From positions 145,428 through 209,427 of the forward strand of contig JAMPAJ010000001.1 of assembly GCA_023667265.1 (NCBI GenBank): 64,000 bases of DNA, in the 5' to 3' direction. Positions 16,176 to 25,153 of the stretch are shown here, piece by piece (position 1 is the first letter of the stretch; each line of letters starts with the position of its first letter). The notes under the pieces were generated by a model. It did no database searches, was not told the DNA's origin, and was given only the letters and a program-made list of their open reading frames with translations. The stretch is from Alistipes sp. GTDB taxonomy: Bacteria > Bacillota > Clostridia > Oscillospirales > Ruminococcaceae. Position numbers and translations under genes: made by a program.

Positions 16176-17792
16176 TTATACTGCATTAGTCGTAGTGGCG
16201 AGAATCCTCATAGATTGCAGAAGATAGCCGTCATCAGTTTCGGTCAGCTTAAATTCCACGGATTTCGATGAGGTTTTCGGCAGCCATGACGGCAGCTCGT
16301 CGATGTAATCGACCACGATCGTGTAGTCGCTTCCGCTCTTTGTGGCCTCCCGAACCTCAGGGGTGTAAGTGAAGGTCACAGGCGCTGCGGGCACATTATA
16401 GGTCTTGGTCTCCTCGTTGTAGTAGAAGCGCGCCTCGGCAGGGCCAATGGTCGAATGGCTCAGCTCCGGCAGATTCTCGCCAAAAAGCTTCACGGCATAG
16501 GATTCCACGTCAATGGATGGGATCATCACCATATCGAAGGTTTTTTCGTAGTTGTCGGTCACGCCGTCAGTCATTATCATTGACCATATTGCCGCTGTCA
16601 GGATCTGCTCGGGAGGCAGCTCAGATGGGTCGTTAAACGTTTCGATATCCATAATTACAGCCGGATAGATCGCTTGCTCCAGGGCGTCCTTACGGGTGTC
16701 TCCGGAAGTATAGCGTCCGAACATTCCGATTATTTTCGCAATTACGGCAACGAGACCGATGCAGGCAAGTATCGCGAAAATTACGCCGAAAATAGCATAA
16801 AACGCCTTTTTATAGCTGCCTTTCTGCGGTTTCTCGGTATCTGCTTCAACACTTTCCTTGCGTCGGTTGATTATCTCGTCCGGATCTTCGTCGAGAATGT
16901 TTTCGAGAGTTGCAGTAATTTTGCCTGACTCCTGCTTTTTCTCAGCTTCAACAGGCTCATCGGTCTCGTCAGCTTCGTCGGCGGATGATTCCGGCTCATT
17001 TTCCATCTTCTCTGAAGCTTTTTCAAGCTCTTCCTCGGCTTTTTTTGCGCTCTCGCGAATTATTCCGATGAGGTTTTCAGACGGGTCAGGCTCTTCCTGG
17101 TTACGAACAGATACCTCTTCGATTTCTTCCAGTTCAGCGGAGTTTTCTTCATCAGTCTCTTCAGCAGCCAAGCGTTCCTGTTCAGCCTTTTCCTTAGCGG
17201 CTTTCTCGGCAGCCAAGCGCTCCTGTTCAGCCTTTTCCTTAGCGGCTTTCTCGGCAGCCAAGCGCTCCTGTTCAGCCTTTTCCTTAGCGGCTTTCTCAGC
17301 AGCCAAGCGTTCCTGTTCAGCCTTCTCCTTAGCGGCTTTCTCAGCAGCCAAATGTTCCTGTTCAGCCTTTTCCTTAGCAGCCTTTTCAGCAGCCAAGCGT
17401 TCCCGTTCAGCCTTTTTCTTAGCGGCTTTCTCAGCAGCCAAGCGTTCCTGTTCAGCCTTCTCCTTAGCGGCTTTCTCAGCAGCCAAGCGTTCCCGTTCAG
17501 CCTTTTCCTTAGCAGCCTTTTCAGCAGCCAAGCGCTCCTGTTCAGCCTTTTCCTTAGCAGCCTTTTCAGCAGCAATACGCTCCTCTTCAGCTTTTGCGGC
17601 TTCAATGGCGGACGGCTTTTTCGGCGACATAAGCGAGGTGAGAAGCTCATCTACAGACATATTGTCGATGCTGCTTTCAGTCGTATTTTTTGCAGCAGCT
17701 GTATGTGTCGGGGCAGGTTTTTTCGGCAGATTAGAAGCATTGCCGCCCTTTAGGTTATTCAGCATATCGTTAAGATCTTTTCTGATAGCCAT
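16176..17792 (-). CDS. TolA-like coiled-coil membrane protein with 15-residue repeats
   Basis: The 538-residue product begins with a charged region, then has nine near-identical 15-residue repeats of AAEKAAKEKAEQERL (residues 74-208), surely a long helix or coiled coil. An acidic stretch follows, then one transmembrane helix (about 330-355, FGVIFAILACIGLVAVIA) and an outer C-terminal domain of about 180 residues that I do not recognise. There is no signal peptide, so the coiled coil should be cytoplasmic. The start at 17792 follows AAGGAGTGCAAT; the frame to 17831 lacks such a site. Function unknown. Confidence 0.82.
   Translation of the reverse strand: MAIRKDLNDMLNNLKGGNASNLPKKPAPTHTAAAKNTTESSIDNMSVDELLTSLMSPKKPSAIEAAKAEEERIAAEKAAKEKAEQERLAAEKAAKEKAERERLAAEKAAKEKAEQERLAAEKAAKKKAERERLAAEKAAKEKAEQEHLAAEKAAKEKAEQERLAAEKAAKEKAEQERLAAEKAAKEKAEQERLAAEKAAKEKAEQERLAAEETDEENSAELEEIEEVSVRNQEEPDPSENLIGIIRESAKKAEEELEKASEKMENEPESSADEADETDEPVEAEKKQESGKITATLENILDEDPDEIINRRKESVEADTEKPQKGSYKKAFYAIFGVIFAILACIGLVAVIAKIIGMFGRYTSGDTRKDALEQAIYPAVIMDIETFNDPSELPPEQILTAAIWSMIMTDGVTDNYEKTFDMVMIPSIDVESYAVKLFGENLPELSHSTIGPAEARFYYNEETKTYNVPAAPVTFTYTPEVREATKSGSDYTIVVDYIDELPSWLPKTSSKSVEFKLTETDDGYLLQSMRILATTTNAV
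17169..17573 (-). repeat. 45-bp minisatellite inside the TolA-like gene
   Basis: Nine tandem in-frame copies of a 45-base unit encode the 15-residue repeats. Copies differ mainly at silent sites and at a Gln/Arg position, so the array is prone to slippage and copy-number change. Confidence 0.9.
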
Positions 17793-17820
17793 ATTGCACT
17801 CCTTAAATAAAATAAAATCT

Positions 17821-17857
17821 CCAGGCATCACCGCATGATCTTTGTGCGGAATTGCCT
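17821..17857 (-). repeat. Palindrome between proA and the TolA-like gene
   Basis: AAGGCAATTCCGCA pairs with TGCGGTGATGCCT. It belongs to the same half-site family as 6018-6050 and may end proA transcripts, although no T-run follows directly. Confidence 0.55.
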
Positions 17858-17861
17858 TAAT

Positions 17862-19109
17862 TTATCTGATCTGACCGTCTCCGTCGATGAGATATTTTAC
17901 TGTTGTCAGCTCCGTCAGACCCATAGGGCCTCTTGCGTGGAGCTTTTGCGTAGATATACCGATCTCTGCGCCGAATCCGAACTCGCCGCCGTCGGTAAAG
18001 CGTGTTGAAGCGTTGACGTAAACTGCCGCCGCGTCTACGCTTGTCTTGAATTTATTTGCAGCATCAAGAGAGCTGGTGACAATGCACTCGGAATGACGCG
18101 TGCTGTACTTTCTGATATGAGCGATAGCCTCGTCAATAGAGTCGACCACCTTGACAGCTATAATGTAGTCGTTGAACTCGGTCGCGTATTCAACCTCAGT
18201 CGCCTCTTCTACGGAATCGCCAAGAATGTCACGTGTTCTGTCACAGCCGTAGATCTTCACGTCATGAGCCCTGAACCTCTCCGCGATCATAGGCAGGAAA
18301 GCCGATGCGGCATCCTTGTGGACAAGCAGGCTCTCAATTGCGTTGCAGACCGAGGGGCGCTGCGTCTTGGCGTTATCCGTGATCTCCACAGCCATTTCAA
18401 GATCGGCGGAAGCGTCCACATAGACATGGCAATTTCCAGCGCCGGTCTCGATAACAGGCACTGTAGCGTTCTGCACGACAGCCTGGATAAGATTTGCACT
18501 TCCTCGGGGGATAAGCACATCCACATAACCGTTGAGCTTCATCAGCTCATTGGTGGTCTCCCGGGAGGTCTTTTCCACTACCTGTACTATATCTCCCGGA
18601 AGTCCCTGGCTCTCCAGGGCGCAGCGCATGATGCCGCAAAGGCAGATATTTGAGTTTATAGCTTCCTTTCCGCCTTTCAGGATGACCGCATTTCCGGCCT
18701 TCAGACAGAGGGCAGCTGCGTCCACGGTAACATTGGGGCGCGACTCGAAAATAATACCGATAACGCCCAGCGGTACGCGGTTTTTCGTGATGCGCAGACC
18801 GTTAGGACGAACGAATCCGTCGATTACCTGACCCACTGGATCGTTAAGGGCGATAAGCTCGTCTACGCCCCTTGCCATACCGGCGATCCTCTTTTCGTCC
18901 AGCTTCAGGCGATCCTGCTTTGCCTCTGTCATGCCGTTTTCTCTTGCAGCCTGAATATCCTTGGCATTTTCGGTAATGATAAGCTCCGTATTATCGGTCA
19001 GAGCCTTTGAAATTGCAGCTAATGCCGCGTTTTTTACCTTTGTAGAGGCTGTTGAGATGACTGCCTCGGCAGCCTTTGCCTTTTTGCCTAATTCCAAAAC
19101 ATAATCCAT
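17862..19109 (-). CDS. proA: Gamma-glutamyl phosphate reductase
   Basis: ProA reduces gamma-glutamyl phosphate to glutamate-5-semialdehyde with NADPH, the second step of proline synthesis. The 415 residues are the usual length. The catalytic cysteine is in QRPSVCNAIESLLVH, and the FESRPNVTVDAAALCLKAGN and LIPRGSANLI segments are characteristic of the family. It lies 12 bases after proB, in the same operon. Confidence 0.97.
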   Translation of the reverse strand: MDYVLELGKKAKAAEAVISTASTKVKNAALAAISKALTDNTELIITENAKDIQAARENGMTEAKQDRLKLDEKRIAGMARGVDELIALNDPVGQVIDGFVRPNGLRITKNRVPLGVIGIIFESRPNVTVDAAALCLKAGNAVILKGGKEAINSNICLCGIMRCALESQGLPGDIVQVVEKTSRETTNELMKLNGYVDVLIPRGSANLIQAVVQNATVPVIETGAGNCHVYVDASADLEMAVEITDNAKTQRPSVCNAIESLLVHKDAASAFLPMIAERFRAHDVKIYGCDRTRDILGDSVEEATEVEYATEFNDYIIAVKVVDSIDEAIAHIRKYSTRHSECIVTSSLDAANKFKTSVDAAAVYVNASTRFTDGGEFGFGAEIGISTQKLHARGPMGLTELTTVKYLIDGDGQIR

Positions 19110-19121
19110 GATATTGCACCT

Positions 19122-19922
19122 CTATTTCGCTAAAAAAATTGTTCCTATATCTTTATTTTCAAACAGATCGTAGAGCAGCTCCGGATTTTTTCCGTTCATG
19201 ATAACCATGTCGATACCGGCTTCTGCGGCGATCTTTGCAGCGTTTATCTTGGTAGACATACCGCCTGTGCCAAGGGAAGAGCCTGCGCCGCCTGCCGCAT
19301 TCTCGATCTCCGGTGTGATCTTTTCAACAACAGAGATCGGTTCGGCGTCGGGATTATGCCGTGGATCGTCGCTGTACAGGCAGTCGATGTCCGACATGAT
19401 AATAAGAAGGTCAGCTCCGGAAAGACTTGCCACGAGAGCGGAAAGGGAGTCGTTTTCGCCGATCTCCAGCTCCAGCTCGTCAATGGCGATGGTGTCGTTT
19501 TCGTTTACGATAGGGATAACGCCCATGCCGACCAGCGCCTCCACGGTGTTTTTGAAGTTGTCGCAGTGGCTGGGGTTGTTGATGATAGTTTTCGTCAGAA
19601 GTATCTGACCGACGGTGACGCTGTATTTCTCAAACATGTCGTCATAAACGTGCATCAGCTCGCACTGACCAACGGCGGCGGCGGCCTGCTTCATCTTCGT
19701 CTCTCCGGGTCTCTGTGAAAGTCCCAGCTTTCCTGTGCCGAGTCCGACAGCTCCCGAGGAAACCATGATGATCTCCTTTCCGGAGTTGTGGAGATCGGAG
19801 ATGACCCGGACGAGATTGGTCATTCGCCGGATATTCAGCTTGCCCGTGCTGTGAGCAAGCGTCGATGTGCCCAGTTTTATTACAATTCGCTTTTTTTCAG
19901 AGATAGCTCTCATTTTCATCAT
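19122..19922 (-). CDS. proB: Glutamate 5-kinase
   Basis: ProB phosphorylates glutamate with ATP, the first and feedback-controlled step of proline synthesis. The 266 residues comprise only the amino-acid-kinase domain (KLGTSTL, SSGAVGLG, NENDTIA, GTGGMSTKINAAKIA); the PUA domain present in E. coli-type enzymes is absent, as in many Firmicutes. Three ATGs lie within the first four codons and the ribosome binding site is weak, so the exact start is uncertain by a few residues. It begins eight bases after the dehydrogenase gene. Confidence 0.95.
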   Translation of the reverse strand: MMKMRAISEKKRIVIKLGTSTLAHSTGKLNIRRMTNLVRVISDLHNSGKEIIMVSSGAVGLGTGKLGLSQRPGETKMKQAAAAVGQCELMHVYDDMFEKYSVTVGQILLTKTIINNPSHCDNFKNTVEALVGMGVIPIVNENDTIAIDELELEIGENDSLSALVASLSGADLLIIMSDIDCLYSDDPRHNPDAEPISVVEKITPEIENAAGGAGSSLGTGGMSTKINAAKIAAEAGIDMVIMNGKNPELLYDLFENKDIGTIFLAK

Positions 19923-19929
19923 CTTTCTG

Positions 19930-20880
19930 TTAATTTACTTTATTTGTCGGCGAGCCGGAAAGCCACGCCTCTATATTGCCGCGCACGATATTGAGAAGCC
20001 GAACCCTTGTTTCAAAGGGAGCCCAGGCGGTGTGCGGCGTTATAATGCAGTTTTTCGCCGATTTCATAGGAGTTTCCGGCGACATTGGTTCGGTCTCCAG
20101 AACGTCCAGATATGCTCCGGCGATCTGACCGCTGTTCAGTGCGGCGCAGAGGTCTGCTTCGTTGACGACTGCTCCGCGCGAGGTGTTTATGAGCACGGCG
20201 GAGGGCTTCATCAGTTTCAGAAGCTTGCCGTTTGCCATTCCCAGCGTCCGCTCCGTAAGAGGACAGTGGAACGTGAGAAAATCGGCTTTTTTCGCGGCGG
20301 CTTCCAGATCTGCGACCTCGTATTTGCAGTCGGCGGGAACAGTTCTGGTGCTGACGACAACGTTCATTCCGAAAGCGCTTCCAAGCTCCGCTACACGCCT
20401 GCCTATCGAGCCGAATCCCACTATTGACAGCGTTTTTCCCTCAAGCTCCATAGTTGGCAGAGGGAAATATGAAAAGCAGGCTGAGCTTTCCCATTCGCCG
20501 TTTTTCACGGCCTTGTCATAGTCGCGTATACGACTGGAATAGTCCAGAATATAGGCGAAAACCTGTTGAGCGACGGCGTTGGTGGAATATTGTCCGGCGT
20601 TGCAGACAGTAATACCCTTTGCGGCGGCATATTCAATGTCCACGTTGTTGAAGCCAGTGGCGAAAAGTCCAATAAACCGCAAATTTGGACAGAGCTCCAT
20701 GATCTCCCGGGTGATCTTCACCTTGTTGCAGAGAACGATCTCAGCGTCACCGATACGCCGGGCAATGTGCTCGGGGGAGGTGAGGGGATAGCAGGAAACG
20801 TCGCCGAACTGCCGGAAAGCTTCGGCGGAAAGGTCGTTTTCCCGGCACATGGTGCTCCAGTCAAGAATGGCGATCTTCAT
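19930..20880 (-). CDS. D-2-hydroxyacid dehydrogenase (glycerate dehydrogenase-like)
   Basis: This 316-residue NAD-dependent oxidoreductase interconverts 2-oxoacids and D-2-hydroxyacids. The nucleotide fold is shown by GFGSIGRRVAELG; the catalytic triad is visible as Arg in NTSRGAVVNE, Glu in DVLETEPMSP and His in ITPHTAWAPFETR. The ITPHTAW context fits the hydroxypyruvate/glycerate subgroup, but the substrate is not certain. I start at ATG 20880 (MKIAILDW), the normal N-terminus, overlapping the upstream gene by 20 bases; the frame to 21009 only reads through that gene. It shares an operon with proBA. Confidence 0.9.
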   Translation of the reverse strand: MKIAILDWSTMCRENDLSAEAFRQFGDVSCYPLTSPEHIARRIGDAEIVLCNKVKITREIMELCPNLRFIGLFATGFNNVDIEYAAAKGITVCNAGQYSTNAVAQQVFAYILDYSSRIRDYDKAVKNGEWESSACFSYFPLPTMELEGKTLSIVGFGSIGRRVAELGSAFGMNVVVSTRTVPADCKYEVADLEAAAKKADFLTFHCPLTERTLGMANGKLLKLMKPSAVLINTSRGAVVNEADLCAALNSGQIAGAYLDVLETEPMSPETPMKSAKNCIITPHTAWAPFETRVRLLNIVRGNIEAWLSGSPTNKVN

Positions 20881-21262
20881 CAGTTTCCCCGGCTTCCTCA
20901 GATTCAGCGGTGTTTTCATCACCTGCGGCAGATTTGTCCATGACGCTTTCGGATGCGGCTCCGCTGTCCTTCTTGCCCTTGAAAATGAAGCAGGAGACGA
21001 TAGCGGCAAGAATCAGGATCACCTCGATGATGCCGAGCGTATAGAACCAGGTTTTGTTGTCGTTGAGCCAAATCGCCAGAGAAAGCGGTATTGCGATGGC
21101 AAAAATCAACTGAAACGGCTTTTTCTGTGCGGAAAATCTCCAGCCGAAGAAAATAAGTGCGATCGCACAGAATACCAGGTGGAGCTTGAATGAGAACGGA
21201 AAAAGATTTGGATTTGCGATTTCCTGTGTTTGCGCAGCGAGCAGAAGATCAGTATTAAACAT
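20861..21262 (-). CDS. Small membrane protein, function unknown
   Basis: The 133-residue product has three hydrophobic helices (about 24-40, 49-66 and 73-94) and an acidic, Ser/Glu-rich C-terminal tail of about 35 residues. Start ATG 21262 is preceded by GGAGAAATTT; the longer frame to 21334 enters the promoter region. Its end overlaps the dehydrogenase gene. It is the first gene of the operon that contains proB and proA. No family recognised. Confidence 0.75.
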   Translation of the reverse strand: MFNTDLLLAAQTQEIANPNLFPFSFKLHLVFCAIALIFFGWRFSAQKKPFQLIFAIAIPLSLAIWLNDNKTWFYTLGIIEVILILAAIVSCFIFKGKKDSGAASESVMDKSAAGDENTAESEEAGETDEDRHS

Positions 21263-21349
21263 AAATTTCTCCAATCCGCCGAAACTAAGGCGGAGCTGTA
21301 TTTTCGGCATACAGCAGTGCCGGTATAGCGGCAAAACAGCCTATTTCTA

Positions 21350-21378
21350 ATTATATCACAACGCACGTGAAAATTCAA
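21350..21378 (-). promoter_or_regulatory. Promoter of the small membrane protein-proBA operon
   Basis: Minus strand TTGAAT, 17 bases, TATAAT, giving a leader of about 80 bases in which cggcatacagcagtgccg forms a small hairpin. Confidence 0.7.
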
Positions 21379-21524
21379 CCTTTTTTGCAAAAAAAGTGCC
21401 TGTTACCGTGATTTTTCACAATTATAAAAGAGATTTACGGCGTATTTTGAATCAACGTGAAATGCTGTCACAAAGTTAACACAATTAAATTTCTTGCGGA
21501 TTTAAATCTTTGAACGAAAATCTA

Positions 21525-21553
21525 TTGACAATGGATGAAAAACGGTGTATAAT
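21525..21553 (+). promoter_or_regulatory. Consensus promoter of rny
   Basis: TTGACA, 17 bases, TATAAT. The predicted start is about 240 bases before the rny start codon, so the mRNA has an unusually long leader. Confidence 0.8.
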
Positions 21554-21559
21554 AAATAT

Positions 21560-21803
21560 GTTGTATTTTGCGGGAATATTGCTTTCAGGCATTAATGCAG
21601 CTTGTTTTAAATCATTTCGGTGGAGCGCCGATAAGATATATAACAAAGTAGCGGGCGTTATGTCCGACGTTTCAAAAGGCTTCGGAGTATAGCTTTTTGT
21701 CAATATATATTACAAATGAATAAAATAATGCAGCATTTATCGCCTGTGCAATATAAGTTATATGATACAAACTTAAATTGCAAAAAGGAGGTAGTGCACT
21801 GTC
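21560..21803 (+). promoter_or_regulatory. Long untranslated leader of rny
   Basis: About 240 bases of transcribed leader. A short frame of about 44 codons begins at ATG 21558, at or before the predicted transcript start, with no ribosome binding site, so I do not call it a gene. A hairpin CAAAAGGCT/AGCTTTTTG lies at about 21676-21702. The leader may control RNase Y levels; no known riboswitch motif is seen. Confidence 0.4.
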
Positions 21804-23381
21804 ATGGATCTTGTTCTTTCTATTGTTTTGATTATCGCAGGAATAGCTGCCGGACTGGCTGTCGGCTATGTGGTCGCCTATAAAAAGGGCGTCGCAGCCG
21901 GAGTCGAGCAGCGTAAGCGTGAGGCGGAGGCATTAGTCGGTTCTGCGGAACAGCAGGCGAAGAGACTGGTTGCCGATGCCGAAAAGGACGCTGAGACAAA
22001 AAAGAAAAGTGCTCTCATCGAGGCAAAGGACGAAATACATAAGCTTCGTACCGATGCCGACAAGGAAATCAAGGACCGCAGAGCAGAGCTGTCGCGTCAG
22101 GAAAGACGTATGCAGCAGAAAGAGGAAAATCTCGATAAGAAAACCGATAACCTCGAGAAAAAGGAAGAGGTACTCAGCCAGAAGATAAAATCCGCAGAGG
22201 AAAAGCTCAAGGAGGCTGAGCAGATCAAAAAGTCCGAAATGGACGTTCTGGAGAGAATTTCTGAGTTTACACGCGAGCAGGCTAAGGAGTATATCCTTTC
22301 AAAGCTTGAGGACGACCTCGTCCATGAAAAGGCTGTGAAGATCGCAGCCTATGAGCAGCAGCTCAAGGACGAGTGCAACGAGAAGGCGAGAAGCCAGATA
22401 AGTCTTGCCATCGCAAAGGTGGCTGCCGATCAGGTTTCAGAGGCGGCGGTTTCTGTCGTGCCTCTGCCTAACGATGAAATGAAGGGCCGTATCATCGGTC
22501 GTGAGGGTCGTAATATCCGTGCCCTTGAAACGCTTACCGGCGTCGATCTCATTATCGACGATACGCCGGAGGCTATCACGCTTTCATGCTTCGACCAGAT
22601 ACGCCGCGAGGTGGCAAGGATCGCTCTTGAAAAGCTTATCGCCGACGGACGTATCCACCCTACACGCATCGAAGAAATGGTTGACAAGGCTCGCCGTGAG
22701 GTCGAGTACCGAATCAAGCAGGAGGGCGAGCGCGCCGTTATCGAGACAAACGTTCATGGTATCAATCATGAGCTTATAAAGCTTCTTGGACGTCTGAAAT
22801 TCCGTACCAGCTACAGACAGAACGTTCTCGATCACTCCATAGAGGTGGCGAAGCTTTGCGGAGTTCTGGCTTCGGAGCTTGGTGTTGACGCCAACGTTGC
22901 GAGACGCGCCGGACTTCTCCATGATATCGGAAAGGCGCTGACTTCCGAGATCGAAGGCTCTCACGTGCAGATCGGTGTGGACGTGTGCAAGAAGTACAAC
23001 GAAAGTCCTGTTGTTATCCATGCCGTTGAGGCTCACCATAACGACGTTGAGCCGAAAACCGTTATCGCCTGCATCGTCCAGGCGGCTGACGCTATCTCGG
23101 CTGCACGGCCTGCCGCAAGAAGCGAGAACTATGAAAGCTATATCAAGCGTCTCCAGAAGCTGGAGGAAATTTGCAGCTCCTATGAGGGCGTTGAGAAGTG
23201 CTTTGCAGTCCAGGCTGGACGCGAGGTCAGGATCATGGTCATTCCGGAGATCATCAACGATGAGAAGATGGTTCTGGTGGCAAGACAGATCGCACAGCAG
23301 ATCGAGACGGAGATGGATTATCCCGGACAGATCAAGGTCAACCTTATCCGCGAAAGCAGGGTAAGCGACTACGCAAAATAA
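21804..23381 (+). CDS. rny: Ribonuclease Y
   Basis: RNase Y is the membrane-anchored endoribonuclease that starts mRNA decay in many Gram-positive bacteria. The 525 residues show, in order, an N-terminal transmembrane helix (1-22), a long coiled coil (about 30-200), a KH domain with [15 protein letters not shown], and an HD domain with [13 protein letters not shown] holding the metal-binding His-Asp. Ribosome binding site AAAGGAGG lies 12 bases before ATG, slightly far. Its own mRNA has a long leader and a strong terminator. Confidence 0.97.
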   Translation: MDLVLSIVLIIAGIAAGLAVGYVVAYKKGVAAGVEQRKREAEALVGSAEQQAKRLVADAEKDAETKKKSALIEAKDEIHKLRTDADKEIKDRRAELSRQERRMQQKEENLDKKTDNLEKKEEVLSQKIKSAEEKLKEAEQIKKSEMDVLERISEFTREQAKEYILSKLEDDLVHEKAVKIAAYEQQLKDECNEKARSQISLAIAKVAADQVSEAAVSVVPLPNDEMKGRIIGREGRNIRALETLTGVDLIIDDTPEAITLSCFDQIRREVARIALEKLIADGRIHPTRIEEMVDKARREVEYRIKQEGERAVIETNVHGINHELIKLLGRLKFRTSYRQNVLDHSIEVAKLCGVLASELGVDANVARRAGLLHDIGKALTSEIEGSHVQIGVDVCKKYNESPVVIHAVEAHHNDVEPKTVIACIVQAADAISAARPAARSENYESYIKRLQKLEEICSSYEGVEKCFAVQAGREVRIMVIPEIINDEKMVLVARQIAQQIETEMDYPGQIKVNLIRESRVSDYAK

Positions 23382-23390
23382 GAAAAATTC

Positions 23391-23430
23391 AACACCGCAC
23401 AAAGTACCATTCCGGATTTGTGCGGTTTTG
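23391..23430 (+). terminator. Terminator of rny (ACCGCAC palindrome)
   Basis: ACCGCACAAA and TTTGTGCGGT form a 10-bp stem followed by TTTTG. It also belongs to the AACACCGCAC palindrome family. Confidence 0.85.
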
Positions 23431-23524
23431 TATTAAGGTGTAGGTTTAAATCACATATATGTAGGCAATATACTGTGTGATAATATATCAAACGGCAACT
23501 TTATGCTGGCTGAAAGGAGTTTTT

Positions 23525-25135
23525 ATGAAGAAAAGATCACTCACCCTCAAGGCGGTCTCGTTTGCCGCGGTTCTGGCAGCTGTTTTGTCCGCAGGAGCGA
23601 TCACAGCTATGGCGGATGCCCCGGTTTTAGGCTACATGGGCGACGTCAACCATGACATGGAGGTCAATGTTGCAGACCTCGTTGCCCTGTCAAATCACCT
23701 GCTGGGCAGCACGCCTGTCGACGAAGGCTCAAACTACAACGCCGATATGGACGGCGACGGCGGTATCACTGCTTACGACCTGGCTGTTCTGCGGCAGTAT
23801 GTGACCGGAGCGCGTCCCCTCGATCCGGTCTTCGGCGAGGAACCGTCTGTTACTACCGCTGTTACGACGGAAGCCCCCGTACCGACAACCACTACAACTA
23901 CAACGCCCGGCATTGAGGGCGAGGGCGATTTTATTGATCCGCCTATCAGGGACGTTGAGGCTTATCTGCCGTCTCAGGGCGACGGAAACCTGGTCATCTT
24001 CTACATTGATTTCCCGGATTGCCAATACAGCTACGCGCCCTCAGAGGAGGAGATATATGAGATCGCTTTCGGCGAGGAGGACGTCTCCGACCCGAATTAT
24101 CCTTTCGACAGCATGAGCGCATTCTACAAGCGTTCCTCAAAGGGCGCGCTGAACCTTAAAGGCAATGTTTTCCGCTATACTACGAAAAATAATCAGTCCT
24201 ACTACAACTCGAACAAGTTCCTCATCACTCAGGAATGTTACGAGGCGTTCAAGGATTCCGTGGATTTCTCGCAGTATGACGGCGACGGTGACGGATATAT
24301 CGACGCAACGCTGCTGACAGTTCCGACGGCTGCCGGGGACGACTACTGGTGGCCCTGCGCAGGTCCTGTTGGACAGGATCAGTACAAGGTGGACGGCAAA
24401 ATGATCGGACACATCATCACCGGAAACGCGCAGATCGAATCGCCTGCGGACTACAGCAATTTCAACAGCTCGTACCTCCACGAAATGGGACATTGCATGG
24501 GCTTGCCGGACTACTATCTGTACAGCGGAATGGACAGCGAGGGTATGCACGGTCTGGCAGGAATAGAGCTTATGGATACCGATGCGACGACTGATTTCGG
24601 AGCAGTTTCAAAGCTCCAGCTCGGCTGGTATACCGATAAGCAGATCCAGATCTTCGACGGCTCTCAGCAGTCGGTTACATATACTCTGAACAACGCCCAG
24701 GGAGGAAACAGCAACTGCGTTATCATCCCGGCAAACGGCGTCGACGGGCTGAACAACTATCACTCCGAATACTTCATTCTCGAATACACGACGCCCACAG
24801 GCAACAACTCCAACCCTGCATGGTGGGTAATGGCAGGCGAGGGCGTCCGGGTCTACCACGCGGAAACAACTCTTTATGACAACGGCTGGTGGGTGAGCTA
24901 TAAGTACGGCAGCGGCTCTGAATTTACCGATTCTGACAACGGCAGACGCTACCTGCGTATTATCGACGACGTTGAAGCGGATAACCTTTATCATCCCGGC
25001 GACGTTATCGACAACAGTATTCTTGGTTTTAACTGGTACGACTCCAACGCTCAGCAGACTATCGACCCGGGAGTTACAATAACAGTAAATTCTTACGACG
25101 GCGAGAGCTGTTCGGTAACAATTTCAAAGAAATAA
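23525..25135 (+). CDS. Dockerin-bearing M6-like metalloprotease
   Basis: This secreted 536-residue protein has a signal peptide (1-31), a dockerin near the N-terminus (about 37-98; GDVNHDMEVNVADLVALSN and ADMDGDGGITAYDLAVLRQ, both canonical calcium loops), a Thr/Pro linker (about 105-135), then a peptidase domain of the immune inhibitor A type. The zinc motif is HEMGHCMGLPDYY, His319-Glu320-His323. Start ATG 23525 follows GAAAGGAG; the longer frame to 23477 is not supported. A dockerin at the N-terminus and on a protease is unusual. Substrate unknown; it may process cellulosomal or host proteins. Confidence 0.9.
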   Translation: MKKRSLTLKAVSFAAVLAAVLSAGAITAMADAPVLGYMGDVNHDMEVNVADLVALSNHLLGSTPVDEGSNYNADMDGDGGITAYDLAVLRQYVTGARPLDPVFGEEPSVTTAVTTEAPVPTTTTTTTPGIEGEGDFIDPPIRDVEAYLPSQGDGNLVIFYIDFPDCQYSYAPSEEEIYEIAFGEEDVSDPNYPFDSMSAFYKRSSKGALNLKGNVFRYTTKNNQSYYNSNKFLITQECYEAFKDSVDFSQYDGDGDGYIDATLLTVPTAAGDDYWWPCAGPVGQDQYKVDGKMIGHIITGNAQIESPADYSNFNSSYLHEMGHCMGLPDYYLYSGMDSEGMHGLAGIELMDTDATTDFGAVSKLQLGWYTDKQIQIFDGSQQSVTYTLNNAQGGNSNCVIIPANGVDGLNNYHSEYFILEYTTPTGNNSNPAWWVMAGEGVRVYHAETTLYDNGWWVSYKYGSGSEFTDSDNGRRYLRIIDDVEADNLYHPGDVIDNSILGFNWYDSNAQQTIDPGVTITVNSYDGESCSVTISKK

Positions 25136-25153
25136 TCCGAAAGGACAGGAACA

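Noticed and set aside
16858..17838. Long plus-strand frame of 326 codons across the TolA-like gene
   Set aside because: It is antisense to the 45-bp repeats, whose composition keeps several frames open; it lacks a ribosome binding site and encodes only Ser/Ala/Phe-rich low complexity.
21510..21692. 60-codon frame in the rny leader
   Set aside because: Its start lies before the predicted transcription start, there is no ribosome binding site and the peptide has no feature except a weak hydrophobic patch.
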